A stretch of 8,885 nt of DNA from Caldifarciminota bacterium (GTDB lineage: Bacteria; Hydrothermota; 32-111; QNBC01). Positions 1-6,413 of this stretch are shown piece by piece (the stretch's first letter is position 1; each line of letters begins with the position of its first letter). Under the pieces are notes generated by a model that did no database searches, had not been told where the DNA came from, and was given only the letters and a program-made list of their open reading frames with translations. The stretch is taken from contig JAGLYS010000150.1 of NCBI GenBank assembly GCA_023132105.1, positions 1-8,885 on the forward strand, read 5' to 3'. The translations under genes and the position numbers were made by a program.

Positions 1-461
1 ACGGTTTTGGATCTGATTTTTCAATTCTTTATGATGCCAAAAAACTAAAAACCGGTCTTACTATCAATAATGTATTTTCAAGAGTATTATGGGGAAAACA
101 TAAAACAGGTAAAATCCCTACCCGATTCAATCTTTCTCTTGCAGTGATACCAACTGATAATTTCGGTATAGGTATCGAGGTTACAAAATTCACAATATCT
201 TCCCCTTTCATTTTTGCTGCTGGTATAAGAGGGAATCTCAGTGGTTCCAAATGGTATAATAATTTCATATATTCAGCAGGCGCTTATGCAGATGCTTTAA
301 ATTTCATTCCTGACAATACAATCTATTCTGTAGGACTTGGATATAATATAAAGAATTTAAGAATCAACACATCCGTTTCGGGTTATATATCACAATTTAC
401 AAATTCATTTAATCCTGAATATCGTATATCCATATCTACAATTTATGACAATAAACTTTAA
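1..461 (+). CDS. Outer-membrane beta-barrel-like protein, C-terminal part (5' end outside the window)
   Basis: The reading frame is open from base 3 to the TAA at 459-461, giving 152 residues; the real start lies upstream of the window. A GTG at 144 is only an internal valine codon, because the frame continues without a stop before it. The protein alternates polar and hydrophobic/aromatic residues in short stretches separated by Gly/Asn turns (for example GLTINNVFSRVLW, RFNLSLAVIP, NFGIGIEVTKF, YSVGLGYNIKNLRI), as expected for amphipathic strands of an outer-membrane barrel. The layout recalls the PorV/PorQ/UPF0164 group of barrel proteins, but that is a resemblance, not a firm family call. 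The end lacks the terminal Phe of classical BamA-recognised barrels. The next gene starts 13 bp downstream on the same strand, so the two are probably co-transcribed. It could instead be another surface or periplasmic beta-rich protein. Confidence 0.55.
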   Translation, partial: GFGSDFSILYDAKKLKTGLTINNVFSRVLWGKHKTGKIPTRFNLSLAVIPTDNFGIGIEVTKFTISSPFIFAAGIRGNLSGSKWYNNFIYSAGAYADALNFIPDNTIYSVGLGYNIKNLRINTSVSGYISQFTNSFNPEYRISISTIYDNKL

Positions 462-463
462 AG

Positions 464-470
464 TAGGAGA
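464..470 (+). promoter_or_regulatory. Ribosome binding site of the lipoprotein gene
   Basis: TAGGAGA ends 4 bases before the ATG at 475. It decides the start in favour of 475 over the in-frame ATG at 445, and the resulting protein begins directly with a signal peptide. Confidence 0.7.
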
Positions 471-474
471 TATA

Positions 475-1152
475 ATGAAAAAATTATTTTTCATATTAAT
501 AGTAATTATTTCAATTGGTTGCTCGTTTAATAATCCCATATCTATTACAGACAAAGGGGTTTTCACAAAACAAAGTATAAGTGCACATTTATTTATACCT
601 GATAGTGCTACTGCTGTTGAATTCACTTCTGTTATTTTAGATTGGAATTTAACTACTCCCCCCTCTTTTGATTCGATACGAATAAAACGCAGTTCACAAG
701 ATGATTCATCGAACTATATGCCAATTAAAACAATAAAGGCAGAACAGGCAGGAATATTTACAGATACAACCAAAAGTCTCAATGTGGCTAAAACATATTA
801 TTTTAGATTGGAAACATCCGGAGATGAAGAAATTCACACATACTCAATTGATTTTCTTCAATACCTAATTATCAGCTCACCTGCTGACACTATAAGCACA
901 AACGACTTTACAATATCATGGAATAGTATTGATGGAGCTTTAACGGATATATCAGTTAAAAAGATTTCAACTTCCGATACTGTAACAATCTGGAGTAAAT
1001 CGATGTTAAATACATCCGTAAATTCCGTAATATTCAATGATGATAGTACAGCAACGGATACACTTGTAAGTGGAAATTTTTATAATATTAATGTAATAAT
1101 ATCTCGTGGTGATGCATCTACAATAGGAACTAAGATCATATATAAATATTAG
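475..1152 (+). CDS. Predicted lipoprotein with two fibronectin-III-like modules
   Basis: The product has 225 residues. I chose the ATG at 475 because TAGGAGA lies just upstream (464-470) and a signal peptide starts at once; an in-frame ATG at 445 would overlap the preceding gene and has no ribosome site. Residues 1-16 are a lipoprotein signal: two lysines, a hydrophobic run, then S-I-G-C with Cys16 as the likely lipidated residue. Serine at -3 is less usual than Leu, but accepted by relaxed lipobox patterns. Ser17 (no Asp at +2) suggests outer-membrane sorting under the E. coli Lol rule. After a short linker, residues of about 46-127 and 132-225 look like two beta-sandwich modules of fibronectin-III type: Trp57 in SVILDWN with YYFRLET near 108, and Trp149 in FTISWNS with FYNINVIIS near 202. 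No catalytic motif is visible. The position behind a barrel gene suggests a cell-envelope or surface role, by inference only. Confidence 0.75.
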   Translation: MKKLFFILIVIISIGCSFNNPISITDKGVFTKQSISAHLFIPDSATAVEFTSVILDWNLTTPPSFDSIRIKRSSQDDSSNYMPIKTIKAEQAGIFTDTTKSLNVAKTYYFRLETSGDEEIHTYSIDFLQYLIISSPADTISTNDFTISWNSIDGALTDISVKKISTSDTVTIWSKSMLNTSVNSVIFNDDSTATDTLVSGNFYNINVIISRGDASTIGTKIIYKY

Positions 1153-1189
1153 TATTGTTGGGAAGGAGAAAATCTATATTATTATACTA

Positions 1190-3862
1190 TTAAAATAGAA
1201 TACTTCCGTCTTCACCTTCATCCCCCGGGATATTTGCTTTTTGCTGATTGCCAATTTCTTTATCCAATTTTACCAGCTCTGATTTCTTATCATCTATATT
1301 CTGTAACAAAAGGGATTTTACCTCTTTCAATTTATTAATATTTGCAATGCCTTTCTGTAATATATTCTTAAGAGATTGTGCTTTATTCTGCAATTCTAAA
1401 ATATTTGATTCAAGTTCTTGTTTTTTCAATTCAATTGAACTTTTTTCATTCTTTAAATTTATAATTTCACTTTTCTCTTTAAGTATTTCCTGCTCTGCTT
1501 TCTCACTTAATACCTCTTTATATTCTGCAATTTGTTTTGAAAGCCTTTTCTCTTCTTCCTTTCTAGCGGAGACAATAGACTCTATTTTATCTCTCATTGT
1601 CTCAATTTTCAATATTGTCTCTTTATCGGAACTCAATTTATTCTCAATCTCATAAAGCTCTTTCTTCTTTCCATTGATTTTTTCATCATAACTATCAACA
1701 ACTCCATTTTTGTTTGCCTGAATATCCTTCAATTCAGTTGTTTTTAGAGTATTTAACTTAGTGATTTCATTATTCAATTTTTTTATTTTTAGATTTAATT
1801 CATCATATTCTTCAAATTTTGCAGATAATTTACCTTCAATATCAGTATTTTCATTCGTATTATTATTTATACTATCTTGTAATTTGCTCAACTCTTCCTT
1901 GCTGATTTTGATTTTATTGACAATACTTTTATTATCGTTAACCAACCCTTTTAATTTTTTAATCTCATTGTTATATTTTAGTATCTCAGCCTTTTTAAAT
2001 TCGACATCCTTTGAATATGAATCATTTTCTCTTTTCATATTTTTTATATCATTTTGTAAAACTGCTTCGGATTTTTTTAACTCATCAAGTTTTGTTAATT
2101 TTTCTTCGAATATACTTGATTTAGATTTTTTATTTTCTATTTCTTTTGTTAATCTTAAAAATGATGATTCCATATCTTCTATTTTCTTATCCAAATCCTT
2201 TTCTTTCTTTTTTCTATCATCTATTTTAATATTATATTCCGCGATTTGAGCCTCTAATTTAGAGAACTCTTCTATCCTGCTATCAATATCATTTTCCAAT
2301 TTATATAATTTGTCTTTATCATCATTTAACTTCGATTCAATTGTTTTACCATTCTTAGTATTCTCTTTTAAAGTATTACTCATTTTACTATTGCTTACTC
2401 TTAGGTTTTCTTCTTCCTCTCTTAACCTGGCAATGTTACTCTCTATATTATCTCTCTCTTTATCTGTTTTGTTTTTAATTTGTTCATTATTTTTAACATT
2501 TTCATCAATAGATTCTAAAGTATTGCTTCTATCAGCTATCTTTTCATTAATAACTTCAAGTTCATCTGTAAGCTTACCGAGTTCCTTTTTATTTCTAACT
2601 ATTTCAGTCTTAATCTCTTTATTTTCATTATCTAAATTTATAGTTTCTTTTTCTAAAATTTCTTTATCATTATTTATATTACTAATAGTTTCTTCAACTT
2701 GTAATAACAAGTTTTTTTTATCAGCAATATTTCTTTCTTTCTCCTCTATTTTTACGGAAAGTTGTTTAAGTATATGTTCCTGCTCATTTATTTCAAGTGT
2801 TGCTGTCATTTGCTTTGCAATGCTATCTTCTATATTATCCAATTCATTATTCTTGTTATCTATTTCATTGCTGAGCTTTTCTAATTTTTCCTCTAGTTTA
2901 GCAACATGGCTTTCCTTTTGTTTTTTTAGATCTTCTAATGTTTCCTCATTATTCTTCTTGAATTTTATATATTCATCATTCATATTCGCAATATTACTTT
3001 TCAAATTATTAAGATCCTTAGTGTAACTCTTGATTTGAGATTCATATTCCTTGACTTTTCCCTTGTAATCATCCAGTTTTGTATTTTTCTTAATTAATTC
3101 TTTAGCAATATTGTCTTGAGTAAGTTTTAATTCGTCTTCTTTCTTCGATATTTTATTATTCATAGAAGATATATTATTATCAATTTGTTTAAACCGTTTT
3201 TCTTTTTTATTAAGTTCCGATTCTATTTCCGCCTTCTTGCTTTCGATAAGGGTTATTGCCGATTCTGTTCCCTTGATATTCTTTATCAATTCATCAAGTT
3301 CTTTTCCAATCTTTTGTTTATTTTCCTTATTTTCTTCAATTTGACCTTCAATTTTAGAAAGTACTATTTTTCTATTATTAATTTGACTATTTAAAGTGTT
3401 TAACTCTTCTCTCGATTCTTTCAAGTATGTAGATATTTTTTCTTTACTTTCCTCTTCTACTATATCTTCAAGTGTATTTTCCAATGACTCGAATGCATCA
3501 GCAACCTCACTAATTGTAATTTCATCTTTATTATCAGATTCTATTTCATCCAAATTTTTGGTAATTTCATTAAGATTTTCCGTTAAATCATCAAATTCAG
3601 ATTCGAATTCGGTTGATTCGGAATTTTCATCCGTTTCCTCTTCTGTAATACTTTTTAACTGTTTTAATACATCCTTTTTGCCATGAGATATATCGGCTTT
3701 ATCTTCTTTCTCCTGATCTTCCAATATATTGTTTCTTAAATTCTGTAAAAAGCTTTTCTTGTCAACCATAGATTGCTCGATATTTTCATTCTTGTTAACT
3801 TGATTATTTTTATTGTTTTTAGAATCTTCCTTTTTCTTTTTCTTTTTACTCTGTTTAAACAT
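1190..3862 (-). CDS. Long coiled-coil rod protein, 890 residues, SMC-like but without ATPase domains
   Basis: Start ATG at 3862-3860 with AAGAGGAT just upstream, inside the end of the recombinase gene; stop TAA at 1192-1190. Residues 1-30 are very polar, with a Lys6 tract at 6-11. Residues of about 31-144 are acidic and probably contain short helices. From about 145 to 875 the sequence is an almost unbroken Glu/Lys/Asn/Ile/Leu-rich heptad pattern, which at about 0.15 nm per residue would make a rod near 110 nm if continuous. The protein has no Cys, no Trp and a single Pro (about residue 879), directly before a Gly/Asp/Glu-rich tail ending in GSILF. I see no Walker A or B motif, no SMC signature, no Gly-rich hinge, no signal peptide and no membrane segment, so it should be cytoplasmic. 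It could be a filament- or scaffold-forming protein comparable in kind to crescentin or spirochaetal Scc, but such sequences look alike by composition, so function is unassigned. It is the last gene of the cluster with the recombinase and ribonuclease. Confidence 0.9.
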   Translation of the reverse strand: MFKQSKKKKKKEDSKNNKNNQVNKNENIEQSMVDKKSFLQNLRNNILEDQEKEDKADISHGKKDVLKQLKSITEEETDENSESTEFESEFDDLTENLNEITKNLDEIESDNKDEITISEVADAFESLENTLEDIVEEESKEKISTYLKESREELNTLNSQINNRKIVLSKIEGQIEENKENKQKIGKELDELIKNIKGTESAITLIESKKAEIESELNKKEKRFKQIDNNISSMNNKISKKEDELKLTQDNIAKELIKKNTKLDDYKGKVKEYESQIKSYTKDLNNLKSNIANMNDEYIKFKKNNEETLEDLKKQKESHVAKLEEKLEKLSNEIDNKNNELDNIEDSIAKQMTATLEINEQEHILKQLSVKIEEKERNIADKKNLLLQVEETISNINNDKEILEKETINLDNENKEIKTEIVRNKKELGKLTDELEVINEKIADRSNTLESIDENVKNNEQIKNKTDKERDNIESNIARLREEEENLRVSNSKMSNTLKENTKNGKTIESKLNDDKDKLYKLENDIDSRIEEFSKLEAQIAEYNIKIDDRKKKEKDLDKKIEDMESSFLRLTKEIENKKSKSSIFEEKLTKLDELKKSEAVLQNDIKNMKRENDSYSKDVEFKKAEILKYNNEIKKLKGLVNDNKSIVNKIKISKEELSKLQDSINNNTNENTDIEGKLSAKFEEYDELNLKIKKLNNEITKLNTLKTTELKDIQANKNGVVDSYDEKINGKKKELYEIENKLSSDKETILKIETMRDKIESIVSARKEEEKRLSKQIAEYKEVLSEKAEQEILKEKSEIINLKNEKSSIELKKQELESNILELQNKAQSLKNILQKGIANINKLKEVKSLLLQNIDDKKSELVKLDKEIGNQQKANIPGDEGEDGSILF
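3830..3847 (-). repeat. Hexamer repeat (AAAAAG)x3 encoding the lysine tract of the rod protein
   Basis: On the plus strand this is CTTTTT three times in perfect tandem; read in the gene it is AAAAAG three times, giving Lys6-Lys11. Gain or loss of a whole unit would change the number of lysines by two without shifting frame. Confidence 0.85.
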
Positions 3863-3863
3863 A

Positions 3864-4739
3864 TTATCCTCTTGGTAGATATAATTTTAATGTTTCCTTT
3901 AAATATTCTCTATCAACATGTGTATATATCTCTGTTGTAGTTATAGACGAATGTCCAAGCATTTCCTGAACAGAACGCAAATCTGCACCTCCTTCAAGAA
4001 GATGGGTTGCAAATGAATGTCTCAATGTATGCGGTGATACATGTTTTTTTATCCCTGCCTTCAGGGTATAAGACTTTAATATTTTCCAAAAACCCATTCT
4101 TGTTATTGGATTTCCATTCATATTTAAAAAAAGTATATCAGAATTAAGAAAATTTTTCAAGTTATGTCTGACATCATTTGTATAAATTTTTGTATAACTA
4201 ATTCCGAACTGCCCTATTGGTACAATTCGTTCCTTTTTCCCTTTCCCATATATCCTAATTAAAGATTCTTCAAAATCTATATCGGATAATTTAATATTAA
4301 TTAATTCACTTACACGAAGACCTGATCCGTAAGCAACTTCTATCATTGCTCGATCCCGTTTACCTTTCATTGTATTTAAATCACATTCATCAAGGATCTT
4401 TAATATTTCATTTTGAGTCAAAACATCGGGCAATTTTCTTAAAATATGGGGAGTGTTTATATTTTTGGCCGGATTATCCGAAATATAATTCTCTTCATAT
4501 AAAAACTGGAAAAAGGCTCTTATTGAAGACATCTTTCTATTTATTGAAGAATCAAGAAATTGCGATTTATTTAATTTAACAAAATAATCGTCAATAGATG
4601 TTTCAGTAATCCGATTGCTAACTGTAAATGATAAAAGTTGATTTATATCGGAAATATAGGCATATATAGTGTCAAGAGACAAATTCCTTTCCGTTAGAAG
4701 ATAGTTTTTATAAATTTCTTTCATCTCACTATAATTCAA
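3864..4739 (-). CDS. xerD: XerC/XerD-type tyrosine recombinase
   Basis: A 291-residue site-specific recombinase of the length usual for Xer proteins (about 290-300). An N-terminal SAM-like core-binding domain (about 1-90: YLLTERNLSLDTIYAYISDI, then SSINRKMSSIRAFFQFLYEE) is followed by the catalytic domain. All six catalytic positions are present at family spacing: Arg142 (GSGLRVSEL), Lys166 (YGKGKKER), His237 and Arg240 (SPHTLRHSFATHLL), His263 (LGHSS) and Tyr272 (IYTH). It ends in LPRG, like many Xer proteins. The expected role is to resolve chromosome dimers at a dif site, possibly with a second Xer; whether it is XerC, XerD or a lone Xer cannot be settled here. The start is likely the TTG at 4739-4737, with GGGAG five bases upstream; an ATG at 4724 would remove five residues but has only a weak site right against it. 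The gene overlaps the end of the ribonuclease gene by 11 bp and stops 1 bp before the rod gene. No dif-like site is visible in the window. Confidence 0.93.
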   Translation of the reverse strand: MNYSEMKEIYKNYLLTERNLSLDTIYAYISDINQLLSFTVSNRITETSIDDYFVKLNKSQFLDSSINRKMSSIRAFFQFLYEENYISDNPAKNINTPHILRKLPDVLTQNEILKILDECDLNTMKGKRDRAMIEVAYGSGLRVSELINIKLSDIDFEESLIRIYGKGKKERIVPIGQFGISYTKIYTNDVRHNLKNFLNSDILFLNMNGNPITRMGFWKILKSYTLKAGIKKHVSPHTLRHSFATHLLEGGADLRSVQEMLGHSSITTTEIYTHVDREYLKETLKLYLPRG

Positions 4740-6114
4740 AGGAGCTCCCTAAATCTGGTATATTTACATTTATATTTGATAATTCCGCAATTTTACTTTT
4801 TAATATTTCAATCTGCGATTCTTCTCCATGAACAAGAAATAATTCTTTAGGAGCTGCAGTTTTAATATGTTCTATCAGATCTTTTTGATCACCATGAGCA
4901 CTGAATTCATCAAAAAGAATCATCTCTGCATTTACAGGATATATATCACCAAAAATTTTCACCTCTTTTTCCCCATCTCTGATTCTCCTTCCCAGTGTAT
5001 TTTTAGCCATATATCCGACTATCATAATCGTATTTTTGGAATCAGATATATTGTGTTTAAGATGGTGGCGTATTCTACCCGCTTCACACATTCCTGATGC
5101 TGAAATTATAATACATGGTTTGTTAGAATTATTCAGGTTCTTTGATTCCTCTACATCTTTAATATATACAAGTTTTTTAAAACCGAAAGGATCGTCATGA
5201 TTATTGATCATATACCATGTTTCGTCATCATAACATTCTCTATGTTTTCTGAATATTTCCGTTGCATTCACCGAGAGTGGGCTATCAACATAAACAGGAA
5301 CCAAAGGTACTTGATGTGATTCTGTTAATTTATTGAGTGTATAGACAACTTCTTGTGTCCTTCCTACTGAAAATGAAGGAATGACAATTTTTCCTCCACG
5401 AGAATATGTTTTGTTTATAATATCTTTGAACCTTGTTCCAACATCTGTAATATCACCATGCAATCTTCCTCCATATGTTGATTCGGATATCATAGTATCA
5501 ACATTTTCAATTAAATCCGGATCCCTAATTATTGGCAATTTGTCTCTGCCAATGTCACCTGTAAAAAGCAACTTTTTCATCTGTTTATCTTCTTTATACT
5601 CCAGAACCACCTGTGATGATCCTAAAATATGTCCGGCATCATAAAGGGTAAAATATATGTCCTCAGTCAATTTAATCCTTTCATAGTATTTTACTCCCCT
5701 TACAAGGGGCATAACATTTTGAGAATCTTCAACTGTATAGAGGGCTTTAACAGGCTCCTCTCCACGCTTAATCTTTCTTCTATTAATATATTCAACATCC
5801 ATTTCCTGGATATGTCCGCTATCTCTCAGCATTATATCAATTAAAGCCTCGGTAGCTTTTGTACAATAAATCGGATTTGAATAACCGTTTTTTATCAATA
5901 GAGGAAGGAGGCCCGAATGATCGATATGAGCATGAGAAAGTATTAGAAAGTCAATGTCTTTAGTAGAAATAGGTAATCGCTTATTCATTTTTGTAGATTC
6001 GGATCTTTTTCCCTGATGCATACCATAGTCTAGTAATATGTTAATATTATTTATTGTAATAAGATGCTTTGACCCGGTAACTTCTTTTGTGGCGCCATAA
6101 AATGTAATTTTCAT
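4729..6114 (-). CDS. Metallo-beta-lactamase/beta-CASP ribonuclease (Cft2/COG1236-like)
   Basis: A 461-residue protein matching prokaryotic beta-CASP ribonucleases of the Cft2/CPSF-73-like group (Thermus TTHA0252 is of similar length). The lactamase-fold part starts MKITFYGATKEVTGSKHL and has the zinc motif HAHIDHSG (His61, His63, Asp65, His66), with His162 (DAGHILGSS) and Asp187 (FTGDIGRD) as further ligands. The beta-CASP part carries motif A (Glu211 in SESTYGGR), motif B (His350/His351 in SGMCEAGRIRHHL) and motif C (His407 in SAHGD), and near the end LVHGE (residues 427-431). All metal ligands expected for activity are present. Established members cleave or degrade single-stranded RNA in the cytoplasm; the target here is unknown. 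It lacks the long C-terminal domain of RNase J and is not that family. ATG at 6114 is preceded by AAAGGGG at 6127-6121, six bases away. It is the first gene of the minus-strand cluster, behind a strong promoter match. Confidence 0.93.
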   Translation of the reverse strand: MKITFYGATKEVTGSKHLITINNINILLDYGMHQGKRSESTKMNKRLPISTKDIDFLILSHAHIDHSGLLPLLIKNGYSNPIYCTKATEALIDIMLRDSGHIQEMDVEYINRRKIKRGEEPVKALYTVEDSQNVMPLVRGVKYYERIKLTEDIYFTLYDAGHILGSSQVVLEYKEDKQMKKLLFTGDIGRDKLPIIRDPDLIENVDTMISESTYGGRLHGDITDVGTRFKDIINKTYSRGGKIVIPSFSVGRTQEVVYTLNKLTESHQVPLVPVYVDSPLSVNATEIFRKHRECYDDETWYMINNHDDPFGFKKLVYIKDVEESKNLNNSNKPCIIISASGMCEAGRIRHHLKHNISDSKNTIMIVGYMAKNTLGRRIRDGEKEVKIFGDIYPVNAEMILFDEFSAHGDQKDLIEHIKTAAPKELFLVHGEESQIEILKSKIAELSNINVNIPDLGSSFEL

Positions 6115-6120
6115 TTATTA

Positions 6121-6127
6121 CCCCTTT
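6121..6127 (-). promoter_or_regulatory. Ribosome binding site of the beta-CASP ribonuclease gene
   Basis: Read on the minus strand, AAAGGGG lies six bases before the ATG at 6114-6112, a good spacing, and supports that start. Confidence 0.65.
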
Positions 6128-6147
6128 ATGGTTATATGGTTTATACT

Positions 6148-6176
6148 AATATAGAATAAAAATGTTTTATTGTCAA
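6148..6176 (-). promoter_or_regulatory. Sigma-70-type promoter of the ribonuclease-xer-rod cluster
   Basis: On the minus strand a perfect -35 box TTGACA (6176-6171) is followed after 17 bp by TATATT (6153-6148), one mismatch from TATAAT. Transcription would start near 6141, giving a leader of about 27 bases that holds the ribosome site. No other promoter of this quality was noticed before the two downstream genes, which are joined by an 11-bp overlap and a 1-bp gap. Confidence 0.8.
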
Positions 6177-6200
6177 AGATAATTATATGCATCCGGAATA

Positions 6201-6218
6201 TTTATATACATATATAAA
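6201..6218. repeat. 18-bp AT-only palindrome with CA centre
   Basis: TTTATATACATATATAAA has 8-bp arms that pair perfectly around a central CA. It lies 25-42 bp upstream of the minus-strand -35 box, where an activator could bind, but AT-alternating DNA forms such palindromes by chance fairly easily. Confidence 0.5.
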
Positions 6219-6247
6219 AAGGGGGTGCCAACATCAGAAAGAGCATA

Positions 6248-6282
6248 AATTGTGAATTGTAAATCGAAAAACGAAAATTCGT
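6248..6282 (+). repeat. Degenerate heptamer tandem array (about five units)
   Basis: Successive units are AATTGTG, AATTGTA, AATCGAA, AAACGAA and AATTCGT. Every unit begins with AA, the first two differ at one position, and later ones diverge. Short heptamer arrays of this look occur between genes in several bacterial groups, such as the STRR repeats of cyanobacteria; homology with those is not claimed. Confidence 0.45.
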
Positions 6283-6283
6283 T
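6270..6283. repeat. Small inverted repeat inside the heptamer array
   Basis: AACGAAAATTCGTT can fold as a 5-bp stem (AACGA/TCGTT) with a four-base loop. It lies inside the G5/C5 arms and is not followed by a U-run, so it does not look like a simple terminator. Confidence 0.45.
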
Positions 6284-6378
6284 GTTATCTCCCCCCTTTC
6301 AGTGATTATTCGTGGCGGTTCTTCCTCTCCCTTAGTTGCTAATAGAAATTTAAAGACCTGCCATCCACTTCTATTATC

Positions 6379-6407
6379 TTGACTTATTAACCTATATTAT
6401 TTAAAAT
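6379..6407 (+). promoter_or_regulatory. Sigma-70-type promoter of the DUF2007-purD-purE-yrdC operon
   Basis: TTGACT at 6379-6384 and TAAAAT at 6402-6407 are separated by 17 bp, each one base from consensus. Transcription should begin near 6414, leaving a leader of about 118 bases before the first start codon at 6532. Confidence 0.75.
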
Positions 6408-6413
6408 AGCATT

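Larger units (their letters stand above)
6218..6299. repeat. Inverted arms AAAGGGGG / CCCCCTTT enclosing about 66 bp
   Basis: AAAGGGGG at 6218-6225 is the exact reverse complement of CCCCCTTT at 6292-6299. In an AT-rich background two complementary G5/C5 blocks stand out. They could close a long stem over an inner hairpin at 6270-6283, or be the ends of a small relic element. Confidence 0.45.
6177..6378. other. Intergenic region between divergent promoters; no gene seen
   Basis: About 200 bp lie between the two promoters. I find no convincing open reading frame: an ATG at 6187 opens only 22 codons and has no ribosome site. The stretch holds an 18-bp AT palindrome, complementary AAAGGGGG and CCCCCTTT blocks, a degenerate heptamer array with a small hairpin, and then a pyrimidine-rich segment (about 6319-6333). 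Its patchy composition differs from the flanking coding sequence. It could be a decayed repeat element, a structured RNA gene or regulatory DNA; the sequence alone does not decide. Confidence 0.5.

Noticed and set aside
29..626. Minus-strand frames opposite the barrel and lipoprotein genes (29-268 and 405-626)
   Set aside because: Short, no recognisable domain, and fully opposite better supported plus-strand coding sequence with a ribosome site and signal peptide.
1153..1189. Terminator between the convergent lipoprotein and rod genes
   Set aside because: Only a weak AT-rich pairing (TCTAT at 1173-1177 with ATAGA at 1195-1199) is visible, with no GC stem and no U-run, so I do not call one.
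1248..3686. Several plus-strand open frames opposite the rod gene that look like hydrophobic membrane proteins rich in Phe, Leu, Ser and Ile
   Set aside because: They are the antisense reading of Lys/Glu/Asn-rich codons, which yields Phe/Leu/Ser/Ile. They lack good ribosome sites and break up along the gene, whereas the minus-strand frame is continuous for 890 codons.
4346..5844. Plus-strand frames of 70-90 codons inside the recombinase and nuclease genes
   Set aside because: The minus-strand proteins there have complete catalytic motif sets; the opposite frames show no domain and no start signal.
6201..6218. A dif site for the nearby Xer recombinase
   Set aside because: The palindrome has a 2-bp centre, not the roughly 6-bp spacer between two 11-bp arms of dif, and lacks the usual conserved arm bases.
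6187..6255. 22-codon frame MHPEYLYTYIKRGCQHQKEHKL in the intergenic region
   Set aside because: No ribosome binding site and no conserved features visible; such short frames are expected by chance.
6248..6282. CRISPR array
   Set aside because: Units are 7 bases, degenerate and directly adjacent, with no unique spacers between longer identical repeats.
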